Source of the DNA: an uncultured Alphaproteobacteria bacterium
Lineage (GTDB): Bacteria; Pseudomonadota; Alphaproteobacteria; Caulobacterales; Parvularculaceae
DNA length: 5,899 nucleotides
Assembly: GCA_938003575.1 (NCBI GenBank)
Contig: CALKYG010000257.1
Coordinates: 1-5,899 of the forward strand
Direction: 5' to 3'
Part shown: positions 5,676 to 5,899 of the stretch, piece after piece
Numbering within the stretch: the first letter of the stretch is position 1
Layout: the number at the start of each line of letters is the position of its first letter
Program-made: the position numbers and the translations under genes
Notes under the pieces: generated by a model
Told to the model about the DNA's origin: nothing
The model's database searches: none
What the model saw: only the letters and a program-made list of their open reading frames with translations

Positions 5676-5899
5676 ATGAGAATATTTGCAGTCGCGGCGG
5701 CGATCGCCGCGCTTTTAGGGCCGGCTTTTGCGCTGCCGCCCGGCGTTGACGCGCGCAATGACGGCGCCGGCCCGTATTCTCGCCTTGTCATTCGCGGCGC
5801 GACTTTGATCGACGGCTCGGGCGCGCCGCCTTTCGGCCCGGTTGACGTCGTCGTCGAAAACAGCCGGCCGCGCGGCGATTTGGGGAGAATGAGGGTGTT
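5676..5899 (+). CDS. Amidohydrolase family protein, N-terminal fragment with signal peptide
   Basis: The frame opens at ATG 5676, with GAGGGG 5 bases upstream, and runs off the right edge after 74 codons. MRIFAVAAAIAALLGPAFA is a clear Sec signal peptide, with probable cleavage after AFA (residue 19), so the enzyme is exported. Mature residues PYSRLVIRGATLIDGSGAPPFGPVDVVVEN match the first strands of the composite beta-domain of metal-dependent amidohydrolases (imidazolonepropionase/dipeptidase-like secreted subgroup). The HxH metal motif would lie beyond the window. After VVVEN (around 5865) the expected 'xRIxxI' strand is not found in this frame; the final 35 or so bases read SRPRGDLGRMRV, perhaps from a base error or frameshift at the sequence edge. 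The substrate cannot be inferred. Confidence 0.8.
   Translation, partial: MRIFAVAAAIAALLGPAFALPPGVDARNDGAGPYSRLVIRGATLIDGSGAPPFGPVDVVVENSRPRGDLGRMRV

Overview
The window looks like a chromosomal fragment of a GC-rich alphaproteobacterium. The Hyphomonadaceae, Parvularculaceae and Caulobacter-like groups are plausible, but the order is an inference from protein style, not a measured placement. It starts inside one gene and ends inside another, and its length is not round, so it may be a whole small metagenomic contig. No tRNA, rRNA, CRISPR array, insertion sequence or phage gene is visible.

Layout from left to right. (1) The 3' end of a short-chain dehydrogenase/reductase gene reads rightward to 557. 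(2) A convergent intergenic gap (558-666) holds a strong GC-rich inverted repeat. (3) A leftward two-gene operon, blaI-like repressor then M56 (BlaR1/MecR1-like) membrane metallopeptidase, occupies 2651-667. The genes overlap by ATGA. The operon is preceded by a compact promoter covered by two near-identical BlaI-type operators. (4) A leftward gene for a DUF885 lipoprotein with an HExxPGH motif occupies 4488-2731; its last codons form a small terminator-like hairpin with a T6 run. (5) A leftward gene for a VIT1/CCC1-family (MbfA-like) metal transporter with an N-terminal ferritin-like region occupies 5606-4569. (6) After a 69-base divergent gap, a rightward gene for a secreted amidohydrolase begins at 5676 and runs off the window.

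How the parts may work together. The blaI/M56 pair should be a self-regulated sensor circuit: the repressor sits on its own promoter until the membrane protease, triggered from outside, causes its cleavage. The classical penicillin-sensor domain is absent. In its place is a roughly 220-residue, strand-rich, charged region with two cysteines and a helical tail. No beta-lactamase or penicillin-binding protein gene is adjacent, so both the signal and the wider regulon are unknown. The DUF885 protein and the amidohydrolase are probably exported hydrolases, and the VIT1-like protein probably moves iron or manganese out of the cytoplasm. No sequence evidence ties these three to the repressor circuit; only the blaI promoter carries its operator.

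Nothing here is clearly a new system. The most interesting items are the M56 protein with an unfamiliar sensor region and the apparent loss of metal ligands in the ferritin-like part of the transporter.
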